This document shows, piece by piece, positions 1-7,009 of a stretch of DNA of 41,460 nt. How positions within the stretch are numbered: position 1 is the first letter of the stretch; each line of letters starts with the position of its first letter. The DNA comes from Acetobacteraceae bacterium (GTDB taxonomy: Bacteria > Pseudomonadota > Alphaproteobacteria > Zavarziniales > Zavarziniaceae). The notes under the pieces were generated by a model. The model worked only from the letters and a program-made list of their open reading frames with translations, was not told the DNA's origin and did no database searches. A program made the position numbers and the translations under genes. The stretch is from NCBI GenBank assembly GCA_947379865.1, contig CANCOY010000014.1, positions 1-41,460 on the forward strand. Reading direction: 5' to 3'.

Positions 1-98
1 GCCCACCGTGACGGGTAATCGGCTGCGTGATCTTGAACCATCCGGACGGCCCGCTCGCGGACCTCCAGTGAAAACTTGGTCGTCGTCTTGGTCATCAT
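1..98 (-). CDS. IS3-family transposase OrfA, N-terminal fragment cut by window edge
   Basis: Only 32 codons are inside the window. They read MMTKTTTKFSLEVRERAVRM and continue VQDHAADYPSRW, the classic N-terminus of IS3-family OrfA (HTH_Tnp_1), the DNA-binding half of the transposase that is joined to OrfB by programmed frameshifting. The start at 98 is preceded on the minus strand by AGAGGA eight bases upstream, a good ribosome binding site. A second ATG follows immediately at 95. Nothing can be said about whether the element is intact. Confidence 0.85.
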   Translation of the reverse strand, partial: MMTKTTTKFSLEVRERAVRMVQDHAADYPSRW

Positions 99-148
99 GC
101 CCCAATCCTCTAAGGAAATGGGGCCTCCGGCAATCCCGGGGCGGTTCA
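1..148 (-). mobile_element. IS3-family insertion sequence, one terminus (partial)
   Basis: Read on the minus strand, the segment begins at 148 with TGAACCGCCCCGGGATTGCC, a terminal inverted repeat of the type seen on many proteobacterial IS3-family elements. A short leader and a transposase OrfA start follow. The rest of the element, the second inverted repeat and the 3-bp target duplication lie outside the window. The first three IS bases (TGA) form the present stop codon of cas2, so the element sits inside the original cas2 reading frame. The inverted-repeat assignment rests on recalled resemblance and on the OrfA start placed at the correct distance. Confidence 0.85.
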
Positions 149-427
149 GCCACCCTCGTAAACCCGGGTCAGGCCGATCTGCTTGTCTGTGAGGAACAGG
201 GTAGAGACGCGGCCCATGGGGGGTACCTTGCGGCCGATTCGGTCGGCCGCGTTGGTCGCCTTGTCGCGGTTCTCGAAGTAACGCTGATAGACCGAGAACT
301 GCATCATCATGAAGCCCTCGTCCAGCAGCAGGTTGCGAAAGCGCGTGGCGCGCCGTCGTTCGGTCAGGCTGCCCACGGGCAGGTCAAACATCACGATCAG
401 CCACATCGCCCGGAACCCGGAGATCGC
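146..427 (-). CDS. cas2: CRISPR-associated endoribonuclease Cas2, C-terminally truncated by IS insertion
   Basis: Cas2 forms the central dimer of the Cas1-Cas2 spacer integrase. The ferredoxin-like fold is recognisable: first strand MWLIVMFDLPVGS with the conserved Asp, then RFRNLLLDEGF, QFSVYQRYF and STLFLTDKQIG. I chose the GTG at 427 because related type II proteins begin a few residues before the MWLIV strand; GTG 445, ATG 406 and ATG 496 are alternatives. The frame overlaps the end of cas1. The protein ends RVYEGG and the stop codon is contributed by the inserted IS. Family members normally carry on for about 15-20 more residues, often ending in a PDQ-LALF-like tail, so this copy has probably lost its last strand or tail. 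Whether it still supports integration is unknown. Confidence 0.85.
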   Translation of the reverse strand, partial: AISGFRAMWLIVMFDLPVGSLTERRRATRFRNLLLDEGFMMMQFSVYQRYFENRDKATNAADRIGRKVPPMGRVSTLFLTDKQIGLTRVYEGG

Positions 428-1403
428 CACGGTGCGCGACCGCACGTCGCCGCCGCACAGCTTGCGGAGGATCCGCCGTTTCGCTTTCGTGATCATCGCC
501 GGGGGGCTCCGCCGGAAGGGCGAGGGTTGGGGGCAGCCACAAATCCTTGCGCGACCCCAAAAACAGATTGGCCAATGAAAGGGCCGTGGCGCCAAGGGCT
601 CGGTGCAGCGGGGTTACGCCATCTGGCCCGTTAATGGGGCGGTTGGTGATGGCCACCAGCGCCGCCTTGCCTTCAGAGGGCAGCCCATCGGCCCATGCCT
701 CGCGGTTCTGCCAGACGACGATATCCACAAGGGGCCGATAGGGTTCCATCAGGTCATCGGCCAGCTGCATGGCATTCAGCCGCCCGCGATGGTGCACGCC
801 AAGCGCCGCAGACAGGCCAGACGCCACAATCGCCCGGGCACAGGCAGCCCGCAGCACGGTATAGCCATAGTTCAGGGCGCCATTCACATCGCCCCGTTCA
901 CGATCCCGGCGAAAGGCTGGGCCAAACAGGCGCTGCCAATAGGCGCGGGCTGCCCGCCCCTCCACATTGCCGGGGTCACCCGGTTCCACGGCACGTGAAA
1001 ACTTCGCCAATGCACGACCACCTCTCTGGCCCGTTATGTCCAGCGCCTCGGCCTGGGCGGTGATCTTGGCCATCACAATGTCGCGCCAGATGCGGTCACG
1101 CCGTGCCGGGCTGGCATCGGCCTGGGCACGCAGGCGCAGGGCGTGTTCGAAATGCCCGTCCACCGGCAGGCTAAGCGCCACCGGCCGGTGGGCCGAATCC
1201 GCCAGCACCAGCGGCACCCCCTCCCGTGCCAGGGCCACGGCCAGATCCACCGTGAAGGTGGCCCCGTGGCCATGTACGATCACCGACTGGATATCGGCCA
1301 GGGGCACCCGCCCCAGTTCGTCCCCGCCAAGGCTGACCACCAGATGCTGGCGCTGCAACGACAGATGCCGCCCGTCACCGGCTATGTCCACCACGCGCCA
1401 CAT
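384..1403 (-). CDS. cas1: CRISPR-associated endonuclease Cas1, type II-C
   Basis: Metal-dependent integrase that inserts new spacers as a Cas1-Cas2 complex. The 339-residue protein has the N-terminal beta domain (about 1-75) and the alpha-helical catalytic domain. Candidate metal ligands are Glu148 in GNVEGRAA, His204/205 in GVHHRGRLN and Asp217 or Glu220 in ADDLMEPYRP. The ATG at 1403 lies 8 bases after the cas9 stop, as expected of a cas9-cas1-cas2 operon. The conserved fold seems to end near LFLGSRKDLWLPP (about 292). The following 45 or so residues are rich in Arg, Asp and Pro, are longer than the roughly 300 residues usual for type II Cas1, and run over the start of cas2. That tail may be a recent extension. 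Confidence 0.93.
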   Translation of the reverse strand: MWRVVDIAGDGRHLSLQRQHLVVSLGGDELGRVPLADIQSVIVHGHGATFTVDLAVALAREGVPLVLADSAHRPVALSLPVDGHFEHALRLRAQADASPARRDRIWRDIVMAKITAQAEALDITGQRGGRALAKFSRAVEPGDPGNVEGRAARAYWQRLFGPAFRRDRERGDVNGALNYGYTVLRAACARAIVASGLSAALGVHHRGRLNAMQLADDLMEPYRPLVDIVVWQNREAWADGLPSEGKAALVAITNRPINGPDGVTPLHRALGATALSLANLFLGSRKDLWLPPTLALPAEPPGDDHESETADPPQAVRRRRAVAHRGDLRVPGDVADRDV

Positions 1404-1411
1404 GGCCTGTC

Positions 1412-4400
1412 TCAGTTACGCTGGCGGCTTGCCCAGGTCTGCCGGCCGTCCAGATACAGGACAACATGGCGGATACTGAATGCTTCTATGGCCTTTTCGC
1501 TTCTAACCCGCTTGGTAAAAATACCTCGTCCTTCATTTGCTGCTCGCGCCTCCTCGATTGGCGTAAACTCGGCATCTATGCCGCCGCTGGAGCCTGAAAA
1601 CTTGGCCAATCTGTAAAGCCCGCGTTCACTTGCGGCGTTTTTGGGATCATGAAGCATCTCGACAACGTCATTCTTGCGTAGCCGAAACACCAGGCGTCCT
1701 CCCTGTTCCTTCCACTTTTCCTTATAGTCTGGACGCGCAGCATCAATGGTGGCGACAATTTCCCAATGCGGGTTGCTATCGCGATCTATCCAGTGGATCA
1801 GGCGGTCATTGTTAGCCGTGGCGACAGCACGCACCGGTGCTGATTTGGGTGCAGGCGCCTCTTTGATAATTCGTAACGACTTGATCTCAAGGGTGCGATA
1901 GCGCCGTCGACCTGTTTCTTTTACAAACTGGCTCACTGACTGCAGCGCAACCTCCTTGTCGAGGTTTTTGGGTTTTTTGTTTTCAGGATCAGATTCTACC
2001 GCCCGCTTAAACTGCTCATAAGTTACCCTATAGATATCTTTCAAGCGGTCACAGATTGCCTTTTGCTCCCGCGTCAGATTTTCAGCCGCTGCGACGGGAT
2101 TCGTGCCGCCCCAATGAAATGTTGCCTTTTCGTCAAACGCGTTCTTCACCTCTGCCAGCACATGATCGGGCAGAAGAACATTTTCAAAGGCTTCAAAGCT
2201 ATCGAAACCCTGTAGCGGCTGGTGGACGCAGCAGATGAAACTGCCTTCCTTGCCTGGTACCGGGCAGACGATCTTGTAATGCTTGGCGGCGTGCAGTTCG
2301 CCCATGGGATTGTGATCTGACTTCAGGCTGACGCGGGCGGAAAGGCCTTCGGCTTCAGGCTGGCTTGTGAGGAAATCCTTCACGGTTGCGCGGAAATCGC
2401 TGCGCCATCCCATGCCGCCGCCTCGGAAAAATGCCTCGCCCTGCTTGTCCAACTCAGCCTTCAGGGTTTCAAAACCGCCAACCTTGCTAGCCAGGGTGGC
2501 GATACGCTGTACATCACTGCGTGTTACACAGGCCGCGACAATCGCGTCCAGCAGATGGTGGCGATGGTCAAAGCGCAGCTTGCGTCGGGCGGTTACCGCG
2601 TTCTTGCGTTCCTCGTCGCTGGCATCGCGCTCGGGCCGCAGGATCCGGGCGTCGAGGCGGCCATCCTCCACCATGATTTCGCCAATCAGCGTTCCAATGC
2701 CCCAGAGCTGGCGCATCTGCGCTGTCATCTGGCCGGTAAGTGCCAGCATGCGGGTGGGGTCGCCCACGAGATACTCAAGATATCTGAGGGACAGTTTGGC
2801 GACGTAGCGCGTGTCGGCCAGATAGCGAGACTGGAAGGCATCGCCCGTCTCGCCCTTGCGCCGCTTTTCCAACGCATCCGTCTCGAAGCGCCAAAGGCTG
2901 AACGGGCGGAGTTCCTCAACGCGATTGACCAGTGTCTGATAATCCTTGCCCGCATAGCCGGCGGAGAAGGCGGCATAAGGTGTTCGCTTTGCCTTGTACT
3001 GGTTCGCGCTGGTCAGCACGAGGGCAAGGTTACCGATGCTTTCATCGCCGGTATCGCGGGGCAGGATATGGTCAATCTCGGTCGTGCCATCAAACAGATG
3101 CGCCTCCTCAAGCTTTGCGCCGGTGTAAAGGCACAGGCCTTTCTGATACTCAAAAAGTTTTAATTTGATCAGGTTGGGCCGCACCACGCGTGCGCCGTGC
3201 TGCCTGATCCTGTCGGCATAGGCATCATTCTTCCTTGCGTTGTCGTTCGAAGCTTTTTCGATTTTCTCGCGTTCTTCCGCGCTCTTGTTCAGATCACGCG
3301 CAACTTCGAGGTTGATCCATTCCGGTGGGCCATACCGTTTGACATAGGCGTTGGCCAGCTTGCGCAGCCGGTTAAGCGTTGTGTGAACAACCGGGTTGGG
3401 AATCCGGCCATAGCGTACTTCTGGCGGGTCTCCGACCACGCCGCTGCCGCCGACGCAGGCGAGTGGAAACAGCTCACCATAATAGGGCAGGGGGCTAACG
3501 ATCAGTCCGTCATGCCCTGTCAGGGCCTGCAGGCCGCAGGCAACTTCTGCCTCCTGATTTGAAATCACAGCCGCCCGCAGGGCCTCACCCAGACGCGCGG
3601 TTGCGGTGGGGCCAGCCGCCCCACGCCCGGCGGGCAATTTTGCTTCTGCCAGTTTCTCAGCAAGGGCTTCATCAAAGCCGAAATCCGACTGTAGCCGCGC
3701 ACGTACATCGTCGAGGTCGTCGTTCGTCGCCAATAGTTCGAAAAGCGCCTCGCGCCTCTCGGCTGCCATGGCAGTCCACACGGGCAGGGCCTTGGCGCCT
3801 GCCATGGCATGGGCGAGGGGGTGGGCGGCAATGGCCGTGCTAACAGATCGGCCCTTGCCGCCCTTGCGCTTGTTTTCCTCAAGGCTGCTCAGGGGTGCGT
3901 CAGCGCCTTTCCCCAGTTTCAATGCGCTCCGCAGCCTTGGGATCGTGAGTTCCGTTCCCTCCAGAACCATGGTCGCAAGGGTATCCCGCTGTTCCAACGT
4001 GATCCCATATTCCCGCGCTGTCAGCCGGTCGCGCAGGCGCAGATTGTTGAGTTCTTCATAGATCCGCTTGGTCTGGAACAGTTCGCTGGCCTTGCGTACG
4101 CGCAGCTCCACAAGGCCATCCGGCCCTTTGAGGCCATACATGCAGCGCCCGGGTTGGGGGGCGGTGCCTTCCTTGGTCCAGAACACCGCTTCCTGTATTT
4201 GGTCGCGCACGGCCTCTTCACCAAGGCTTGCATGATGGAGGGCCTGCGCAAGCAACAGGCGCCTGACCTCGTCTTCCAGTTGTGCCCGCATGAAAATTGG
4301 CGACCCCAGCCGGTCCTTCCGCAAGCGTGTCCCTTCACCCCGCTGGTGGCGCTCCCACAGCAACTGGCCAGGGGTTGCCGGGGGTGCGTCGGCGCTCTGG

Positions 4401-4942
4401 CCGAGGGTGCGGCCGAGTTCCGCCAGGACCGACCGGGTGGTAATCGCCCCATTTGCCGTTGCCTTGCGCTCCTTCGCCTCCTTCTCCGCATCCGCGCCGT
4501 CCTTTGGCGCGTGCAGGCCGCGGGTCAGGATCTGGCCGCGGTTGTGGGCGATGTGCAGCAGGGCCTTGAACAGGTCGCCCGGTGTCAGCGCCTGGTGCAG
4601 ACCCATGGCCCGCAGATAGGCGCGCTGGTTGGTTGGCACTGGCTCGCCACCCTCGACAGCGGGGGGCAACTGCAGGTCGGAACAACCGGCTGAGGTGGCG
4701 TCCGGGCAGCCGAGGTGCTTTCGCAGCAGCTTTTCGAGATCGTCGATGCGGTGGCTGTGGCGCTGGTGCTGGGTGCGGATGGAGCGGAAGGTGCGCCGCT
4801 CGGCACCCCCGGCAGAGGCCGGGAAGATGTGTGAAACCCCGTCGATCAGTTCAACGGGATCGCCCTCGGCGTTCCTCCGCGCCAAGGCAAAGCCAATGCT
4901 GCCAACCCCAAGGTCTATACCCCAGCCGAGCCCTGTCTGCAT
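1412..4942 (-). CDS. cas9: Cas9 RNA-guided endonuclease, type II-C
   Basis: Effector nuclease that cuts both DNA strands under guidance of crRNA and tracrRNA. From the ATG at 4942 it has 1176 residues, slightly long for subtype II-C. RuvC-I is WGIDLGVGSIGFAL (Asp10), followed by an Arg-rich bridge helix (about 48-78). RuvC-II is INLEVARDL (Glu546). The HNH core is TEIDHILP (His625) with the downstream NLALVLTSANQYKAKR segment. RuvC-III is HHLLDAIVAA (His795/796, Asp799). All catalytic residues are present, so the gene looks functional. TTG 4954 and GTG 4948 are in-frame alternative starts; ATG 4942 is preceded by GGGTGTGG. The C-terminal PAM-interacting part has no motif I can match, so the PAM is unknown. 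The 3' third contains AT-rich stretches unlike the core genes, which suggests horizontal acquisition. Confidence 0.96.
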   Translation of the reverse strand: MQTGLGWGIDLGVGSIGFALARRNAEGDPVELIDGVSHIFPASAGGAERRTFRSIRTQHQRHSHRIDDLEKLLRKHLGCPDATSAGCSDLQLPPAVEGGEPVPTNQRAYLRAMGLHQALTPGDLFKALLHIAHNRGQILTRGLHAPKDGADAEKEAKERKATANGAITTRSVLAELGRTLGQSADAPPATPGQLLWERHQRGEGTRLRKDRLGSPIFMRAQLEDEVRRLLLAQALHHASLGEEAVRDQIQEAVFWTKEGTAPQPGRCMYGLKGPDGLVELRVRKASELFQTKRIYEELNNLRLRDRLTAREYGITLEQRDTLATMVLEGTELTIPRLRSALKLGKGADAPLSSLEENKRKGGKGRSVSTAIAAHPLAHAMAGAKALPVWTAMAAERREALFELLATNDDLDDVRARLQSDFGFDEALAEKLAEAKLPAGRGAAGPTATARLGEALRAAVISNQEAEVACGLQALTGHDGLIVSPLPYYGELFPLACVGGSGVVGDPPEVRYGRIPNPVVHTTLNRLRKLANAYVKRYGPPEWINLEVARDLNKSAEEREKIEKASNDNARKNDAYADRIRQHGARVVRPNLIKLKLFEYQKGLCLYTGAKLEEAHLFDGTTEIDHILPRDTGDESIGNLALVLTSANQYKAKRTPYAAFSAGYAGKDYQTLVNRVEELRPFSLWRFETDALEKRRKGETGDAFQSRYLADTRYVAKLSLRYLEYLVGDPTRMLALTGQMTAQMRQLWGIGTLIGEIMVEDGRLDARILRPERDASDEERKNAVTARRKLRFDHRHHLLDAIVAACVTRSDVQRIATLASKVGGFETLKAELDKQGEAFFRGGGMGWRSDFRATVKDFLTSQPEAEGLSARVSLKSDHNPMGELHAAKHYKIVCPVPGKEGSFICCVHQPLQGFDSFEAFENVLLPDHVLAEVKNAFDEKATFHWGGTNPVAAAENLTREQKAICDRLKDIYRVTYEQFKRAVESDPENKKPKNLDKEVALQSVSQFVKETGRRRYRTLEIKSLRIIKEAPAPKSAPVRAVATANNDRLIHWIDRDSNPHWEIVATIDAARPDYKEKWKEQGGRLVFRLRKNDVVEMLHDPKNAASERGLYRLAKFSGSSGGIDAEFTPIEEARAANEGRGIFTKRVRSEKAIEAFSIRHVVLYLDGRQTWASRQRN

Positions 4943-4978
4943 GACCACACCCAAAAAGCTACGTTACGAGCAGGAACG

Positions 4979-5012
4979 TATATTGACGGGTGTAATTATT
5001 TTTGCAATTCTA
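4979..5012. promoter_or_regulatory. Overlapping divergent promoters for cas9 (-) and tracrRNA (+)
   Basis: On the plus strand TTGACG (4983-4988) is followed after 17 bases by AATTCT (5006-5011), a weak -10 for a transcript starting near 5018. On the minus strand TTGCAA (5007-5002) is followed after 17 bases by AATATA (4984-4979), pointing toward cas9. Each -35 overlaps or abuts the other promoter's -10, so RNA polymerase could occupy only one at a time. The -35 elements are good and the -10 elements are poor, so the call is tentative. Confidence 0.5.
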
Positions 5013-5017
5013 GGGCA

Positions 5018-5107
5018 GCTGTTTTGGAGAGCAGCTACAGCAAGTCACTCCCCTTCGGGGGCGTGATGAAAGATTGGGGTCTCTGCTTTCGGGCAGAGGC
5101 CCCTTTT
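5018..5107 (+). ncRNA. Predicted tracrRNA of the type II-C system
   Basis: The segment between cas9 and the cupin gene has the layout of a II-C tracrRNA. The anti-repeat runs to about 5041 and ends GCAGCTACAGC, directly followed by AAG. This closely parallels the Neisseria tracrRNA, where GCUACAAU is followed by AAGG. Next comes a stem-loop at 5044-5067 with a C(UUCG)G tetraloop, then an intrinsic terminator. The 5' end is inferred from the promoter; anti-repeat pairing could begin at 5015. The CRISPR repeat predicted from it would start GCTGTAGCTGCTCTCC. No repeat copy is in the window to confirm this. The anti-repeat also contains a short internal inverted repeat (AGCTG/CAGCT). Confidence 0.78.
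5076..5107 (+). terminator. Intrinsic terminator of the tracrRNA
   Basis: An 11-bp stem pairs GGGGTCTCTGC (5076-5086) with GCAGAGGCCCC (5093-5103), with one G-U pair and the loop TTTCGG, followed by TTTT. The T-tract overlaps the stop codon of the convergent cupin gene. On the opposite strand the stem lacks a clear T-run, so it mainly serves the plus-strand RNA. Confidence 0.88.
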
Positions 5108-5525
5108 AATTTCGCCCCCTCGGCACCGGCCGCCAGTCTGCGGGGGCCATCTCGAACCCCTCAAACGTGAACGCGGGCGCCACTACGCAGCCGGCCAGGG
5201 TCCAGTGGCCGAGGGTTTCGGCGGTTTGCCAGGCGCCTTTGGGGACGATTATTTGCGGGTGTTGGCCGCGGCTTATGTCGGGGCCAAGGTGCAGGGCGGT
5301 GGCGTCGTGGCCGTTTTCGCTGAGGGTCAGCACCAGCGGGTCGCCCGCGTGATAGTTCCAGATCTCCACCGCGTTCACCCGGTGCCAGGCCGAAACCTCC
5401 CCCACCTCCAGCAGGAAATAGATCGAGGTCGCCTCGGCACTGCGGAAGATCTCGCGGTAATGCCCGCCCTCCGGGTGCGGGGCGAGGTTGAGGGCGCGGA
5501 TGAGGGAGGCGGCGGTCTCGGCCAT
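5106..5525 (-). CDS. Cupin_5 (DUF985) domain protein
   Basis: A 139-residue single-domain protein of the cupin_5 family. It opens with LIRALNLAPHPEGGHYREIF, the family hallmark, then IYFLLEVGEVSAWHRVNAVEIWNYHAGDPL, which carries the cupin motif His and Glu. PKGAWQTAE and the terminal CVVAPAFTFEGFEMAP complete the beta barrel. Members are small soluble proteins with no firmly established reaction; some resemble sugar-epimerase-type cupins. It is 5 bases downstream of the GST gene on the same strand and probably cotranscribed with gloB and GST. Its 3' end abuts the tracrRNA terminator. Confidence 0.9.
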   Translation of the reverse strand: MAETAASLIRALNLAPHPEGGHYREIFRSAEATSIYFLLEVGEVSAWHRVNAVEIWNYHAGDPLVLTLSENGHDATALHLGPDISRGQHPQIIVPKGAWQTAETLGHWTLAGCVVAPAFTFEGFEMAPADWRPVPRGRN

Positions 5526-5530
5526 GGCCC

Positions 5531-6139
5531 TCAGGCCTCGGGCGGGGCGGTGGCCAGCATGGCCGGGCGGCTGGCCTGGCTTTCATACCAGCGGGCCAGC
5601 TTCGGCCGCTCGGCCCGCCAGCCCAGATCGGGATGGCGGAAATCGAAATAGCCAAGGGTGACGGCCGCCGCGATGGTGCCCGCGTTCAGGGCGTCGAGGC
5701 TGGCCACGTCGGCCTCCAGCCGGTCGAGGCCGCGCAGCATCTTGCCCCGCTGCAAGGCGAGTGCGTCGGCCGAGCGGGCGGCGGGCGGGCGGCGCTTTTC
5801 CATCACGCAGTATACCGCCGCATCCGCCATGCCATCGGCCAGGGCCTGCAGCACCAGCACGGGCCAGCGCGCCGGGCCAGCCGGGGGCAGCAGGGTGCCG
5901 CCCCCCAGATGATCGAGATACTCCACGATCACCGCGCTGTCATAAAGCGCCGTGCCATCGGCCAGCAGCAGCGCCGGCACCTTGCCAAGGGGATTGATCA
6001 GGCCCAGCGCCGGGTCGCTGGTTTCGGTCGGCACCAGTTCCAGCCGGTCGCCCAGGCCCAGCTCCATGGCCACCACCCGCACCTTGCGCACAAAGGGCGA
6101 GGTGATGGAGCCGAGCAGTTTGAGCGTGCTTGCCGGCAT
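5531..6139 (-). CDS. Glutathione S-transferase family protein
   Basis: A 202-residue cytosolic GST. The thioredoxin-like N-domain (about 5-80) has SPFVRKVRV at the position of the catalytic Ser/Cys, the cis-proline segment GKVPALL (Pro55) and DSAVIVEYLD (66-76), which binds the gamma-glutamyl group of glutathione. A helical C-domain follows (about 90-200). The substrate cannot be read from sequence. The start overlaps the stop of gloB by one base (TGATG), which points to translational coupling of two glutathione-using enzymes. Confidence 0.93.
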   Translation of the reverse strand: MPASTLKLLGSITSPFVRKVRVVAMELGLGDRLELVPTETSDPALGLINPLGKVPALLLADGTALYDSAVIVEYLDHLGGGTLLPPAGPARWPVLVLQALADGMADAAVYCVMEKRRPPAARSADALALQRGKMLRGLDRLEADVASLDALNAGTIAAAVTLGYFDFRHPDLGWRAERPKLARWYESQASRPAMLATAPPEA

Positions 6140-6930
6140 CAGAAATTGTCCTTGCGCAGGCGGGTTTCGGCAAAGACCGCCACGGGGCCGGCACCGGCCA
6201 GGCCCAGGCGGGCCGCAATCCCGGCTTCGGTCGCGCGCAGAAAGGGGTTGGCCGCCCGCTCGCGCCCCATGGTGGCGGGAATGGTGGGCTGGCCGGCGGC
6301 GCGCAGGCTGTCTACCTCCTTGGCATAGGCCTGCAGGGCGGCATTGTCGGGCTCCACGCTCAGGGCAAAGCGGGCGTTGCTCTGGGTATATTCATGGCCG
6401 CAATAGATGCGCGTGGCGTCGGGCAGAGAGGCAAGCTTCGACAGGCTCGCCCACATCTGGTCGGCGGTGCCTTCAAACATGCGGCCACAGCCCAGCGCAA
6501 ACAGGGTGTCGCCGGTGAATACCGCCTGCGCCTGTTCGAACCAGAAGGCGATGTGGCCCTTGGTGTGGCCGGGAATGTCAAAGATGCGGGCGGTGGCGGT
6601 GCCGAAATCCCAGGTGTCGCCCTCGCCCAGCGCGCGGTCGATGCCGGGAATGCGCTCGCGGTCGGCGGCGGGGCCAACCACTTCGGCGCCCCATTTCGCC
6701 TTCAGCTCAAGATTGCCGCCGGTATGGTCGAAATGATGGTGGGTGTTGAGGATATGGGTCAGCCGCAGCCCGTGTGCCGCCAGGGCCGCCTCCACGGGCG
6801 CCGCCTCCGACGGGTCGACAATGCCGACCGCCGAGGATCCGGGATCGCGGATCAGATAGGCGTAATTGTCGGCCAGACAGGGGACGAGGTGGATTTCGAG
6901 GGCGCCGTGCGCGGGGGATGTGTGTGACAT
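6139..6930 (-). CDS. gloB: Hydroxyacylglutathione hydrolase (glyoxalase II)
   Basis: Hydrolyses S-D-lactoylglutathione to D-lactate and glutathione, the second step of methylglyoxal detoxification in the cytoplasm. The 263-residue protein shows the metallo-beta-lactamase metal motif THHHFDH (63-69). Further metal ligands are in IPGHTKGH, FTGDTLF and CGHEYT, the last being a glyoxalase II signature. LVPCLADNYAYLIRD is the usual N-terminus, which fixes the ATG at 6930; in-frame sequence upstream is not conserved in the family. The C-terminal helical glutathione-binding region is present. Confidence 0.96.
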   Translation of the reverse strand: MSHTSPAHGALEIHLVPCLADNYAYLIRDPGSSAVGIVDPSEAAPVEAALAAHGLRLTHILNTHHHFDHTGGNLELKAKWGAEVVGPAADRERIPGIDRALGEGDTWDFGTATARIFDIPGHTKGHIAFWFEQAQAVFTGDTLFALGCGRMFEGTADQMWASLSKLASLPDATRIYCGHEYTQSNARFALSVEPDNAALQAYAKEVDSLRAAGQPTIPATMGRERAANPFLRATEAGIAARLGLAGAGPVAVFAETRLRKDNF

Positions 6931-7009
6931 GGCCCCAAGATTAGCCGCCCTGCGCCAGGATGAAAGCCACATTCTTGTGAAAGCCGCATCATGCTAGACT
7001 GGACCCGTC

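Noticed and set aside
8..634. Plus-strand frame across the IS end and cas2-cas1 junction
   Set aside because: It spans an IS boundary and is antisense to cas2 and cas1, so it cannot be an ancestral gene.
1..5110. CRISPR array next to the cas genes
   Set aside because: I looked for regularly spaced repeats and for copies of the predicted repeat start GCTGTAGC-TGCTCTCC. The only matching sequence is the anti-repeat at 5015-5041, so no array lies in the window.
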